DNA from: Bog-564 sp035509915
Lineage (GTDB): Bacteria; Actinomycetota; Acidimicrobiia; Acidimicrobiales; UBA8190
Assembly: GCA_035509915.1 (NCBI GenBank)
Contig: DATKIB010000024.1
Coordinates: 1 to 47,630, forward strand
DNA length: 47,630 nucleotides
Reading direction: 5' to 3'
The first letter of the stretch is position 1. Each line of letters starts with the position of its first letter. The notes under the pieces are model-generated. The model was not told the origin of the DNA. It saw nothing but the letters and a program-made list of their open reading frames with translations, and made no database searches. Below, piece by piece: positions 1-7,840 of the stretch. The position numbers and the translations under genes were made by a program.

Positions 1-1
1 G

Positions 2-577
2 AGCTACATAGAGGGATACCCGACCGGCTCTCCCCCCTCTTCTTCCACCCCTACGGTCAACCAGAACTTCGGTCCCGGAGAGACCCTCTCCACGAAGGCT
101 GTCATAGGGGTGGGCCAAGGCGGCAGCATCACCTTCTCCAACGCCAAGGGCGACACCGACATCGTGGTGGACATAGACGGCTACTTCGGCTCCCCGGGGT
201 CCTCTGGGGCGCTGTTCGTGCCGCTCGCAGCCCCGGTGCGCCTCACAGACACCCGCCCTGCCGGGGTCGGCGGCGGATCGAGCGCCACCTCGACGGTCGG
301 TGGTGCCGACGGCGTGCCGCAAACCGCATCGGCGGGGGTGTTCAACGTGACCGATGTGGCAACTGGCCCGAACTACCTCACCGTCTACCCCGACGGCCAG
401 AGCGTGCCCCTCGCCGCCGACGTCAACTACGTGCCGGGCGACACCTTCAACGTGGTGGCGGACGCGGCCTATGGCAGGCTCGGATCAGACGGGGCGGTGG
501 GCGTCTACAACGGGCCCTCCGGTGGCCCTGTCGCCAACGTCGTCGTGGACGAGTTCGGCTACTTCACCGGCGGCTGA
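2..577 (+). CDS. C-terminal part of a secreted beta-repeat protein (5' end outside window)
   Basis: The frame is open from the first bases of the window, so the gene begins upstream and only its last 191 residues are seen. Two similar beta-rich repeat units are visible: each ends in a V-V-D-x-x-G-Y-F block (around positions 160-190 and 540-570), and the second begins with the R-L-T-D-T-R motif. Such G-Y-F / DTR repeats are common in secreted, cell-wall-associated actinobacterial proteins, often beside hydrolase domains. The fragment is rich in Gly, Ala, Val, Asp and Pro with no cysteine, which fits an exported protein. The catalytic or anchoring part, if any, lies outside the window, so the function cannot be named. 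It converges with the twin-arginine protein that follows, 60 bp away. Confidence 0.75.
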   Translation, partial: SYIEGYPTGSPPSSSTPTVNQNFGPGETLSTKAVIGVGQGGSITFSNAKGDTDIVVDIDGYFGSPGSSGALFVPLAAPVRLTDTRPAGVGGGSSATSTVGGADGVPQTASAGVFNVTDVATGPNYLTVYPDGQSVPLAADVNYVPGDTFNVVADAAYGRLGSDGAVGVYNGPSGGPVANVVVDEFGYFTGG

Positions 578-637
578 GGGCGGGGCGATCCACCGGCTGG
601 GGCGCCTGCGGAGTTGCGTCGCCCGCTCGGGTGATCC

Positions 638-2905
638 TCAGGCCGACGGGGAGTTGGACGGTGGGGGAGGTGCAGGCGCACCCGCAAGGAGGTGCTCGTA
701 GTTGGAGACCGAAGCGTGTGTCTCACCGGCGGGACCGTTCCCGAAGACGGAGAAGACGTTCTCCATGATCTTCGTGAGCGTGGGCGCCGAGGGCGACACC
801 TTTCCCGAGGGGCAGACCACCTTCGGCGGTATGTTCGACTGTGAGAAGAGCGCGTTGACCCATGCTGCGGTCCCGGTGTCGATCACACCGCCGCCGCCCG
901 GCGAGGTGTAGTACGTCATGTTGGCGTAGGCACCGTTGCCTCGGTTCGTCACAGGCGAATGGAACACGAGGTCGACGTTGTCCGGCCCCCCCGGTAGGTC
1001 CGGCTCGTATCGGTCGTACTCTCCGAGAAGCAGGTTCGGGACTAGGTCCCCGTTGCTCAGGCCGGTGCCGTGCAAGATCCACGAGGAGTCGTCCGCCACG
1101 ACGAGGTCGGCGGAGGCGCCCACGTCGACGTACAGGGCGCCGATGAGTGACTGCTGGGGCCGCGGGTCGGGCCCGTCCGCCCAGTTGGAGGTCACCTCGG
1201 CAGAGTCCACTCCCCACATCGGATCGTCGGTCTCGAACTCGTCCTTGTAGCAGACCTGATGACGCAGGGGCCCTACGCTCGAGGACTCGAGCCGTATGTG
1301 CCTGTAGCAGGCGTTGGATCCGAGGAACACCAGATTTACTCCTTGGTCACGAGCGTCGGTCGCGGCGTTGCGCATGACGGTGGACCAGTACTCGTCGTGA
1401 CCGAGGCTGAACAGGCATTGGTGCTGCGCCAGGTACGCAGGATTGGCGTGCAGGTCGAGGTCGGTGCTGTATGTGACGTCGAGCCCGAGCCTCTCCATGA
1501 GGTGCACGAGCGGGAACTCGTTGCCTACGTAGTCGGCGGCTCCCCAGGCCCAGTTGTAGGAGTAGGGGCGGTCGAACGAGACCACGCGCGAGCGCGTCTG
1601 CCACTCGCCCCCCGGTCCGTCGTAGAGCGAGTACTCGCCGTAGAGGTTGTAGGCCTGCCACGTGGTGACGCTGTTCTGGACTACGAACGCGGCGGTGCTC
1701 GAGTCGTCGCGCACGCACAGCGGCACGAAACCCTGGCTCTGGTTGCTTCCCACCAGCTTGAGCAGGTACGTGCCGGGCGGCCACTTGCTCGTGACCGGAA
1801 CAGTGATCGACGGTGACCACGCGCACTCGATCGTGTTCAGGGTAGGGGTCAGGTGGGGGGGTGGCTGCGAGGTGCCCGGGACCTCCTCTGAGGTCCACAC
1901 GAGCCTGGCACCCGATCCTTGGTAGTAACCCATGCGGTAGGCCTCCACGTGAAAAGTGGGGCTGGGGCAGTCGGCGTAGAGCGTGATCTCGCCCCCCTGG
2001 GTGGTGCTGACCGCGCTCGCATAGCCCTGCATCACTCCGACACCTGACGGAGCGTTGATGAGCCAGGCGAGGGTCCCAGGAAGCGCGTTCTCGGCGACGA
2101 CCCACTCTGCAGACGGCACGGTCACGCCGCTGTCGAGCTCGACCTCCTTCACGGCGGTCTTCGGTCGCGGGCGGCTGCGGGAAGCAGGGCGCAGCGCATG
2201 TGAGCGTGGCGGAGACGAAAAGCGTCCGACCAGCTCGTCGACACCGAACCCGACTGCCCCGAGCACGACTCCGGCACTCACGCCGGCGAGGAAGCGGCGC
2301 CGGTTGATGGTGGCACGGTCCGGTCGCGTACGAGGGCGAGGTTCCCGACGTGCGGGCACCGGCTCAGTGGCTGCGCCGGCCGCGATCTCCCGAGCCTCGT
2401 CTCTCCGGGTGCCGGGTGTCTCGTCGCCGGCACGGGGCATCTCCACTTTCTTGGCGACGGGCTTCTTGGATTTCCGAGCCGGCTCGGGTGTCGGCGTGGG
2501 TGATGCATCAGGGACACGGCTTCGCTTTCGCACCGCGGGAGCGCGCCCGTCGATGACTGGGGGGGCTGAGTCGGCGGCACCCCGTCGCTTTCGCACCGCG
2601 GGAGCGTTCTTGGCCTTGCCTGCTTCGGGAGCTCCTGCCTTCGCAGCACGGCCGCGCGCGTGCGCCGGCTTGCGCTTGGACCTGCCCGAACCGCTCCGCC
2701 TTGCGCCGGCTCGCGATCCGTTTTCCGCCTTTCGCGGGTTACCCGAGATGTCGGCCCCTTCGGCCCCGTCGGCTTCGTCTGCGGCCCGCCACACCGTCCC
2801 GCTGAATCCCAGTACCTCGGAGGCCCCGTCGTCGGGAGGGCGGGAAAAATCCTCGGGCACCTGGGAAATGGTACTGGGAGACCGCGCTGGCCCCTGGCCA
2901 CTCAC
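638..2905 (-). CDS. Twin-arginine exported protein with N,N-dimethylformamidase beta-subunit-like domain
   Basis: Frame of 755 residues. Residues 1-200 are a low-complexity Lys/Arg/Ala/Pro tail containing two copies of A-P-A-V-R-K-R. A twin-arginine-like N-R-R-R-F-L-A-G segment follows at 201-208, then a hydrophobic stretch to about 222. From residue 250 to the end is a folded domain resembling the large-subunit C-terminal domain of N,N-dimethylformamidase: Y-R-M-G-Y-Y-x-G-x-G, S-L-G-H-D-E-Y-W-S and a G-x-x-A-Y-A-N-M region. The substrate is unknown; such exported actinobacterial homologues need not act on dimethylformamide. It is last in a minus-strand operon, 17 bp after the HAD phosphatase gene. 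The 200-residue tail before a Tat signal is odd. Either the true start is later (Met156 is a candidate) or the segment is a signal anchor with a long cytoplasmic basic tail. Confidence 0.7.
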   Translation of the reverse strand: MSGQGPARSPSTISQVPEDFSRPPDDGASEVLGFSGTVWRAADEADGAEGADISGNPRKAENGSRAGARRSGSGRSKRKPAHARGRAAKAGAPEAGKAKNAPAVRKRRGAADSAPPVIDGRAPAVRKRSRVPDASPTPTPEPARKSKKPVAKKVEMPRAGDETPGTRRDEAREIAAGAATEPVPARREPRPRTRPDRATINRRRFLAGVSAGVVLGAVGFGVDELVGRFSSPPRSHALRPASRSRPRPKTAVKEVELDSGVTVPSAEWVVAENALPGTLAWLINAPSGVGVMQGYASAVSTTQGGEITLYADCPSPTFHVEAYRMGYYQGSGARLVWTSEEVPGTSQPPPHLTPTLNTIECAWSPSITVPVTSKWPPGTYLLKLVGSNQSQGFVPLCVRDDSSTAAFVVQNSVTTWQAYNLYGEYSLYDGPGGEWQTRSRVVSFDRPYSYNWAWGAADYVGNEFPLVHLMERLGLDVTYSTDLDLHANPAYLAQHQCLFSLGHDEYWSTVMRNAATDARDQGVNLVFLGSNACYRHIRLESSSVGPLRHQVCYKDEFETDDPMWGVDSAEVTSNWADGPDPRPQQSLIGALYVDVGASADLVVADDSSWILHGTGLSNGDLVPNLLLGEYDRYEPDLPGGPDNVDLVFHSPVTNRGNGAYANMTYYTSPGGGGVIDTGTAAWVNALFSQSNIPPKVVCPSGKVSPSAPTLTKIMENVFSVFGNGPAGETHASVSNYEHLLAGAPAPPPPSNSPSA
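2523..2606. repeat. 21-bp direct repeat inside the basic tail of the Tat protein
   Basis: The same 21 bases occur at 2523-2543 and 2586-2606, 63 bp apart and in phase. They encode the repeated A-P-A-V-R-K-R peptide in the N-terminal low-complexity region, so the tail has probably grown by slippage or duplication. Confidence 0.8.
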
Positions 2906-2922
2906 GGACCGTGCCGCAGGCG

Positions 2923-3666
2923 CTACTGGTGATCGGACGGGAGGTCAGAGAGCCTCCTGAATCTCCGGAGCCTGCCGAGCTTGCCCAGATGTCCCACGTC
3001 CACGCCGACGTCGGCGGCAGCCAGCAGCGGGAGGTCGCCCGCGCTGTTGCCGTATGCCCAGAGGTAGGGGCGGGGAGTGGCCTGTCCGGCGCGCTGGACG
3101 TCCGTCCCCTCACCGACGCTCGTAGCGACCACCGAGGACCTCGTCCACTGCTCCAAGCGAGCGAGCTTCTCCGCGCCGCGGCAGTTGCGGCCCTCGTAGC
3201 GGCCCGTGAGGCGTCCGTCCGGCCCGACCTCTAAGCGCGTGGCCACGACGTGGTCGACACCGAGCTCGCGCCCGACGGCTTTCACGTACAGCTCGGGTGA
3301 GGCCGAGACGATCACGAGCACGTCCCCCCGGCCCCGGTGCCACTCGAGGCGAGCTCGCATATCTGCGCGGGCTTTGCGCCGGTAGTGCGCTTCGCCGAAC
3401 TGCGCCGCCCGTGGGGCGAGCTCCTCGACGTCGAGACCTCCGAGCGTTCGTAGGAACAGCGCCTCCTTCGCATCGTCCGCCGCAGAACCCCCGAGCACGG
3501 CCGCGCGGGCGAGCTTGGGCGCGAGGGCGGCGACTGCACGGCCCACGCGCCAGGGGCCGACCATGGCGACGAGGAACTCCCAGACGCTCCCGCCGGTCGT
3601 GAGCGTCCCGTCCAGGTCGAAGGCCGCGATCTGCCGGGGCCCGTCGGGACCTTCGAGGTCAGCCAC
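2923..3666 (-). CDS. HAD-IB family phosphatase (SerB-like)
   Basis: A 247-residue haloacid-dehalogenase hydrolase. Motif I is D17-L-D19-G-T-L-T, where D17 is the expected nucleophile. Motif II is the S-A-S-P-E-L-Y segment and motif III/IV is G-N-S-A-G-D-L-P-L-L. The HAD-IB subfamily (phosphoserine phosphatase and relatives) fits the helical cap between motifs I and II and the length. The likely reaction is phosphomonoester hydrolysis in the cytoplasm; the substrate is not readable. The open frame extends upstream inside the crotonase gene, but GTG at 3666 is preferred because it overlaps the crotonase stop (3659-3661) by 8 nt, the usual arrangement for translational coupling, and leaves 16 residues before motif I. 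The pairing with a crotonase suggests co-expression rather than a known pathway. Confidence 0.85.
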   Translation of the reverse strand: MADLEGPDGPRQIAAFDLDGTLTTGGSVWEFLVAMVGPWRVGRAVAALAPKLARAAVLGGSAADDAKEALFLRTLGGLDVEELAPRAAQFGEAHYRRKARADMRARLEWHRGRGDVLVIVSASPELYVKAVGRELGVDHVVATRLEVGPDGRLTGRYEGRNCRGAEKLARLEQWTRSSVVATSVGEGTDVQRAGQATPRPYLWAYGNSAGDLPLLAAADVGVDVGHLGKLGRLRRFRRLSDLPSDHQ

Positions 3667-4435
3667 CCGTGGGCACGCCGTGTCGCCCAGCACCGGAGGC
3701 GAAGCGCCCGGCGCCTTCGGCCGCCTCGCCACTGTCGATGCTCTGGCGTCCGAGGCGCGCCTCGGTGACCATCGCGTCTTGCTCGCTCTCGCCCCACTGC
3801 GCAAGGGCCGAGAGCCGATCGTTGCGCATGCAGGTCTGGGGCAGGCGGGCGAGCTCGTGGGCCAGCTCCAGGGTGTCCTCGAGGGCGCGCCCGGGCTGGC
3901 TCAGCCTGTTGACCAGTCCCATGGCCAGGGCCTCGGGGCCTCCGACGGCCCTCCCGGTGAGGATCAGGTCCATCGCCCGGCTGTGCCCGATCAACCGGGG
4001 CAGGCGGATCGTGCCACCGTCGACCAGCGGGACCCCGAACCTCCGGCAGAACACACCGAGCACCGAGTCGGTGGCGGCGATCCTCATGTCGCACCACAGG
4101 GCGAGCTCGAGCCCTCCTGCGACCGCGTGACCCTCGATGGCGGCGAGGACCGGTTTGGACAGCTCCATCCGGGTAGGACCCATCGGCCCCGGCCCCTCGT
4201 CGCGCACCGGGCGGCGCTCGCCCTCGGCCAGCGCCTTCAGGTCGGCTCCGGCGCAGAAGGTGCCACCCTCTCCGGTCAGGATCGCCACGGACACCGCGGA
4301 GTCGGTCTCGACCGTGGAGAAGGCGTCGATCAGCTCCTGGGCGGTGGGGGCGTCGACGGCGTTGCGCCTCTCGGGGCGGGAGATGGCCACGACCGTCACC
4401 GGTCCGTCGCGGGTGATGCGGAGGTTCTCGGGCAT
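3659..4435 (-). CDS. Enoyl-CoA hydratase/isomerase (crotonase) family protein
   Basis: A 258-residue crotonase of normal length. Landmarks are the R-P-E-R-R-N-A-V-D segment near residue 20, the CoA/oxyanion-hole segment F-C-A-G-A-D-L-K-A-L, and the second oxyanion segment E-G-H-A-V-A-G-G-L-E. The two catalytic glutamates of classical crotonase (rat E144 and E164) appear replaced by non-Glu residues, Asp at the second position in A-M-D-L-I-L-T-G. Simple trans-2-enoyl-CoA hydration is therefore not assured; isomerase, hydrolase or dehalogenase chemistry is possible. ATG at 4435 gives the family start M-P-E-N-L-R-I. It heads a minus-strand operon with the HAD phosphatase and the Tat protein, and is divergent from the peroxiredoxin. 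Confidence 0.85.
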   Translation of the reverse strand: MPENLRITRDGPVTVVAISRPERRNAVDAPTAQELIDAFSTVETDSAVSVAILTGEGGTFCAGADLKALAEGERRPVRDEGPGPMGPTRMELSKPVLAAIEGHAVAGGLELALWCDMRIAATDSVLGVFCRRFGVPLVDGGTIRLPRLIGHSRAMDLILTGRAVGGPEALAMGLVNRLSQPGRALEDTLELAHELARLPQTCMRNDRLSALAQWGESEQDAMVTEARLGRQSIDSGEAAEGAGRFASGAGRHGVPTGG

Positions 4436-4475
4436 CGGCGCCCCATCTTCCCAGAAGGAAACCTGACTCGGCGGG

Positions 4476-4504
4476 TCGACAATTGCCCGGCCTCCCGCTA
4501 CACT
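4476..4504 (+). promoter_or_regulatory. Sigma-70-type promoter for the peroxiredoxin gene
   Basis: TCGACA at 4476-4481 and TACACT at 4499-4504 are separated by 17 nt, the ideal spacing for a housekeeping promoter. They lie 67 bp upstream of the peroxiredoxin ATG in the 136-bp divergent region. Confidence 0.5.
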
Positions 4505-4571
4505 CGGCCTCGAGAGAGATCCAGCACGAACCACCCTGGCGCCCCCTGCGCCGACCGACCCAGGAGGAGAC

Positions 4572-5207
4572 ATGGCCGTACGCCTTGGCGACACCGCTCC
4601 CGACTTCACCGCCGACACCACCGAGGGCACCGTGAACTTCCACGAGTGGCTCGGCGACTCGTGGGGGATCCTTTTCTCGCACCCGAAGGACTTCACCCCG
4701 GTGTGCACCACCGAGCTCGCCGCCTTCTCGAAGGCCAAGGGTGAGTTCGACAAGCGCAACACCAAGCTGATCGGGCTGTCCGTGGACACGGTCGAGTCCC
4801 ACAAGGCCTGGGACAAGGACATCGCCGAGACCCAGGGCCAGGCGGTCAACTTCCCAGTGATCGGCGACCCCGATCGCAAGGTGGCGGACCTCTACGACAT
4901 GATCCACCCGAACGCCAACGACACGCTGACGGTGCGGTCGGTGTACGTGATCGGGCCGGACAAGAAGGTCAAGTTGATCATCACCTACCCGGCGTCCACT
5001 GGCCGCAACGTGGCCGAGGTCCTGCGGGTGCTCGACTCGTTGCAGCTGACGGCCGATTACCAGGTTGCGACCCCTGTCAACTGGAAGGACGGCGAGGACG
5101 TCATCGTCGTCCCGGCTCTCTCCGACGAGGACGCCGAGAAGAAGTTCCCGAAGGGGTTCAAGCGGCTCAAGCCGTACCTGCGGGTCACCCCCCAGCCCAA
5201 CAAGTAG
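4572..5207 (+). CDS. 1-Cys peroxiredoxin (Prx6 type)
   Basis: A 211-residue thiol peroxidase that reduces H2O2 and organic hydroperoxides in the cytoplasm. The peroxidatic cysteine is C45 in P-V-C-T-T-E, preceded by H-P-K-D-F-T-P. It is the only cysteine in the protein, so there is no resolving Cys and an external thiol must regenerate it. The P-V-C-T-T-E context, the length and the extended C-terminal domain ending in F-K-R-L-K-P-Y-L-R are hallmarks of the Prx6 group. The start is fixed by a strong AGGAGGAG Shine-Dalgarno at 4561-4568. A promoter-like pair lies upstream. It converges with the response regulator gene, leaving only 5 bp between stop codons. Not specific evidence of stress regulation, but a strong promoter and Shine-Dalgarno suggest good expression. 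Confidence 0.93.
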   Translation: MAVRLGDTAPDFTADTTEGTVNFHEWLGDSWGILFSHPKDFTPVCTTELAAFSKAKGEFDKRNTKLIGLSVDTVESHKAWDKDIAETQGQAVNFPVIGDPDRKVADLYDMIHPNANDTLTVRSVYVIGPDKKVKLIITYPASTGRNVAEVLRVLDSLQLTADYQVATPVNWKDGEDVIVVPALSDEDAEKKFPKGFKRLKPYLRVTPQPNK

Positions 5208-5212
5208 GGCTC

Positions 5213-5863
5213 TTAGACCAGGCGGCGCTCCGTCGCCCACCTGGTGAGCTGATGCCTTGACGAGAGCTGGAGCTTTCTCAGCACAGCGGAGACGTGCGAC
5301 TCCACGGTCTTGACCGAGATCGACAGCTCCCGGGCCAGCTCCTTGTAGGTGTACCCCCGGGCGATGAGCCTGAGCACCTCGCGCTCGCGGGCCGAGAGCT
5401 GGTCCAGCTCGGGGTCGAACAACACGGGGGCGCTCTGCTCGGGCAACGAGGCGAAGGCGTCGAGCACGAATCCGGCCAGTCTCGGGGAGAAGACGGCGTC
5501 GCCCGCTGCGACTCTCGTCACGGCATCGACCAGCTCCGCACCCGAGATCGTCTTGGTCACGTAACCGCGCGCTCCTGCCCGGATGACGGCGATCACGTCC
5601 TCGGGGGCGTCGCTGACCGAGAGGGCGAGGAACTTGACCTCGGGGTGGTGGGCCTTTACCGCCTCGACCACGAGCTGGCCTCCGCCACCTGGGAGATGCA
5701 CGTCCAGCAGCACGACGTCGGGCAGGCGCTCGGAGACGAGCTCGATCGCAGGTTCGACGTCGTCGGCCTCTCCGACCACCTCTACGGAGTCCCCGAGCTC
5801 GGCCCTCACCCCGGCCCGGAAGAGTCCGTGGTCGTCCACCAGGAAGACCCGAACGCGGCTCAA
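5213..5863 (-). CDS. NarL/LuxR-family response regulator
   Basis: A 216-residue DNA-binding response regulator. The receiver domain (about 4-120) has the acidic pair D10-D11, phospho-acceptor D54 in V-L-L-D-V-H-L-P and the conserved Lys in Y-V-T-K-T. The C-terminal LuxR helix-turn-helix (about 150-210) shows L-S-A-R-E-R-E-V-L and Y-K-E-L-A-R-E-L-S-I-S-V-K-T-V-E-S-H-V. The start is TTG at 5863 with a GGAAGGAG Shine-Dalgarno; the TTG overlaps the kinase stop as TTGA, so the two are translationally coupled. The open frame runs on upstream inside the kinase gene but has no further regulator sequence. The partner is the adjacent PspC-kinase, and likely targets are the divergent PspC/DUF1707 genes (inference). 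Confidence 0.93.
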   Translation of the reverse strand: MSRVRVFLVDDHGLFRAGVRAELGDSVEVVGEADDVEPAIELVSERLPDVVLLDVHLPGGGGQLVVEAVKAHHPEVKFLALSVSDAPEDVIAVIRAGARGYVTKTISGAELVDAVTRVAAGDAVFSPRLAGFVLDAFASLPEQSAPVLFDPELDQLSAREREVLRLIARGYTYKELARELSISVKTVESHVSAVLRKLQLSSRHQLTRWATERRLV

Positions 5864-7395
5864 CGCTGAGGCTCCTTCCCGTTGTGCGAGTGGTCGCGGA
5901 TGGCTTTGCGCGGCATCGTCAGCACTATCTCCGTGCCGGCACCGGGGGTGCTGCGCACCTGGGCCTCCCCGCCGTGGCGCGCCATGCGGCCTCTGATCGA
6001 CTCCGCCAAGCCCCGGCGGTCGGCCGCTACCTGGTCCTCGACGAAGCCGACTCCGCGGTCGCGTACGAACATGCGCACGTCGTCGGGCTCCACCTCGACG
6101 AAGAGCGATACCACGGGAGCCCCCGACCACTTGGCCGCGTTCACGGTCGCCTCGCGGCCGGCCTCGACCAGGCTGCGCAGGCCGTCGTCTAGCTCGCAGT
6201 CGCCGACCACCACCGCCTCGACGGGCACCTCGTGGAGCGCCTCCACGTCGCGCTGGATCCGCTGGACGGCGACGGCGAGCGTGGCTTCGTCCTGGTCTGC
6301 AGAGCCGGGGACGTGGCCTTCGAAGAGCCAGGATCGAAGCTCTCGTTCCTGGGCGCGTGCCAGCTTGACCACCTGGGCGGGACGGTCCGCCTGCCGCTGG
6401 ATCAGCGCGAGGGTCTGCAGCACCGAGTCGTGGACACGAGCCGCGATGTCGGCCCTCTCCTCTGCGAGGGCCCGGGCCTGGCGCTCGTCGAGGAGGTCCC
6501 GAGCCACGTGCAGCCACCACGGCCCGAAGACCACGACCGCCCCGGCGATGACCAGGAAGACACCGCCCAAGGGTCGCAGCACCTCCCTGTTGGGACCGAG
6601 CAGCATCACCGCCACCCCCGCGGCGGCCACCACCGCTCCGAGGCCCGCGCGCAGCGCGAACAGCCGCCACGAGCCGTTGCCGGTCAGCCCGAGGCGGGTG
6701 AGCGGACGCACGGCGCGGCCCATGAGCGCCCGCTCGTGGTGCCCCACGTTGCGCCACAGGAGGACGAAGCCGGCTGCACCCACGCACAACGGCACCGCGA
6801 ACGTGCCGATCCACCCGGCTCCGAGGGCAGAGGAGAGGACGATCAGGAGGATCAGGACCGGCACGAACGAGAGCGCCAGGGCGATCCCGACCCAGTCGCT
6901 GAAAGCCTTCGCGGCGATGCTCTTGTCCTCGCCCTCTGCAGGCAGCATCAGCCATCCGACAACGTAGAGGGCTACCCCGAAGCCGCTCATGAACGAGGCG
7001 ATCACGAACGCCAGCCTCACGACGGTCGGGTCGACGCCGATCTTCTGCGAGACGCCCATCGCCACGCCCCCGAGCATGCGACCCTCTTGCCCACGCCTGA
7101 GCGGCCCCGGGTGCTTCGCCGCGTTCCACCGGCGGCGGTCCCCGTGACGGCCGTGCCGGCTCCAGCCGTGGCGGCCTGCCCAGCCGCGACCTGACCAGAC
7201 AGGGTCGGCCCAGCCCGGGCCGGCCGAGCCCGACGACCACCAGCCAGGGCCGTCGGCAGGGGGCGGCGAGGGAGCAGGCGGGCTGGGAGCGGGCCACGTC
7301 GGCGGCGGTGGCGGCAGAGAGCTGCCCGAACCTTCGAAGACCCGACGATCGTTCTCGATAATCCGATGATCGCGCCCTGCGGGCAGCGGGGCCAT
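5860..7395 (-). CDS. PspC-domain sensor histidine kinase
   Basis: A 511-residue membrane kinase. Residues 1-95 are Pro/Gly/Trp-rich and disordered. A PspC domain spans about 99-155 (G-G-V-A-M-G-V through L-M-L-P-A-E). About four further membrane segments follow (170-190, 198-214, 250-268, 276-295). The HisKA_3 helix has phospho-acceptor H322 in A-R-V-H-D-S-V-L-Q-T-L. The HATPase domain (about 400-505) shows D-R-G-V-G-F and a final G-T-E-I-V-L-T-M-P. PspC domains in kinases of this NarX-like class are thought to sense envelope or membrane stress. It phosphorylates the downstream regulator, with which it overlaps by 4 nt. A perfect inverted repeat lies across its start codon (7394-7411), suggesting autoregulation. 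Confidence 0.9.
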   Translation of the reverse strand: MAPLPAGRDHRIIENDRRVFEGSGSSLPPPPPTWPAPSPPAPSPPPADGPGWWSSGSAGPGWADPVWSGRGWAGRHGWSRHGRHGDRRRWNAAKHPGPLRRGQEGRMLGGVAMGVSQKIGVDPTVVRLAFVIASFMSGFGVALYVVGWLMLPAEGEDKSIAAKAFSDWVGIALALSFVPVLILLIVLSSALGAGWIGTFAVPLCVGAAGFVLLWRNVGHHERALMGRAVRPLTRLGLTGNGSWRLFALRAGLGAVVAAAGVAVMLLGPNREVLRPLGGVFLVIAGAVVVFGPWWLHVARDLLDERQARALAEERADIAARVHDSVLQTLALIQRQADRPAQVVKLARAQERELRSWLFEGHVPGSADQDEATLAVAVQRIQRDVEALHEVPVEAVVVGDCELDDGLRSLVEAGREATVNAAKWSGAPVVSLFVEVEPDDVRMFVRDRGVGFVEDQVAADRRGLAESIRGRMARHGGEAQVRSTPGAGTEIVLTMPRKAIRDHSHNGKEPQR

Positions 7396-7411
7396 CAGGG
7401 AGATCCCTGAT
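7394..7411. promoter_or_regulatory. Perfect inverted repeat over the kinase start codon
   Basis: ATCAGGG-AGAT-CCCTGAT has two perfect 7-bp arms around a 4-nt centre. Its edge is the kinase ATG (7393-7395), and it sits in the 92-bp divergent region before the free-standing PspC gene. It is a plausible operator for the LuxR-type regulator or an RNA hairpin hiding the kinase start. The role is inferred. Confidence 0.45.
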
Positions 7412-7487
7412 CGGGGCGCGCTCGCTCGGGGAAGAACCAGGGTGGTCCCCGATTCACAGGCGAGGTGGGCCGGCAGATGATGGAGCC

Positions 7488-7781
7488 ATGACCGACAACC
7501 CGATCAACCCGATCGACTCCATCGAGCGCCTGGCTGGGCACGGGGCTCCACCGCTGCGCCGTCCCTACCACCGACGCCTCGTGGCCGGCGTGGCGGCCGG
7601 CATCGCTGAGTACTTCGCCGTGGACGTGGCTGTAGTGCGGGTCGCCCTCGTGGTCCTCGGACTCCTCGGTGGAGTGGGTGTCCCCGCGTACCTCGCAGCA
7701 TGGCTGCTGATCCCCGACGAGGGGGCTCCGGTGTCCATCGCGGAGGAGTGGCTGCACCACCGCCATCAGGCAGCGGCTTGA
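7488..7781 (+). CDS. PspC domain-containing small membrane protein
   Basis: A 97-residue protein made almost entirely of one PspC domain. A basic P-Y-H-R-R-L-V-A-G-V-A-A-G-I-A-E-Y-F segment at about 26-43 is followed by a hydrophobic V-V-R-V-A-L-V-V-L-G-L-L stretch and a second one ending in A-W-L-L-I-P-D-E. PspC proteins sit in the inner membrane and belong to the phage-shock (envelope stress) response. ATG at 7488 has GGAG five bases ahead. It is divergent from the PspC-kinase and 59 bp before the DUF1707 gene, so it is probably co-transcribed with the latter and a likely target of the adjacent two-component system. Confidence 0.88.
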   Translation: MTDNPINPIDSIERLAGHGAPPLRRPYHRRLVAGVAAGIAEYFAVDVAVVRVALVVLGLLGGVGVPAYLAAWLLIPDEGAPVSIAEEWLHHRHQAAA

Positions 7782-7786
7782 TACCT

Positions 7787-7819
7787 GCCGGAGAAGCCGG
7801 AGAAGCCGGGGAAGCCGAA
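7787..7819 (+). repeat. 9-bp tandem repeat between the PspC and DUF1707 genes
   Basis: GCCGGAGAA occurs twice exactly (7787-7795, 7796-7804), then as GCCGGGGAA (7805-7813), then as a partial GCCGAA. It sits between the PspC stop and the Shine-Dalgarno of the next gene and could vary in copy number by slippage. Confidence 0.7.
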
Positions 7820-7840
7820 GATAGAAAGGGAACAGGAACA

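Noticed and set aside
5864..7297. Upstream extension of the response-regulator frame
   Set aside because: It is a shadow of the kinase gene; the regulator starts at TTG 5863 with a Shine-Dalgarno and the normal receiver N-terminus.
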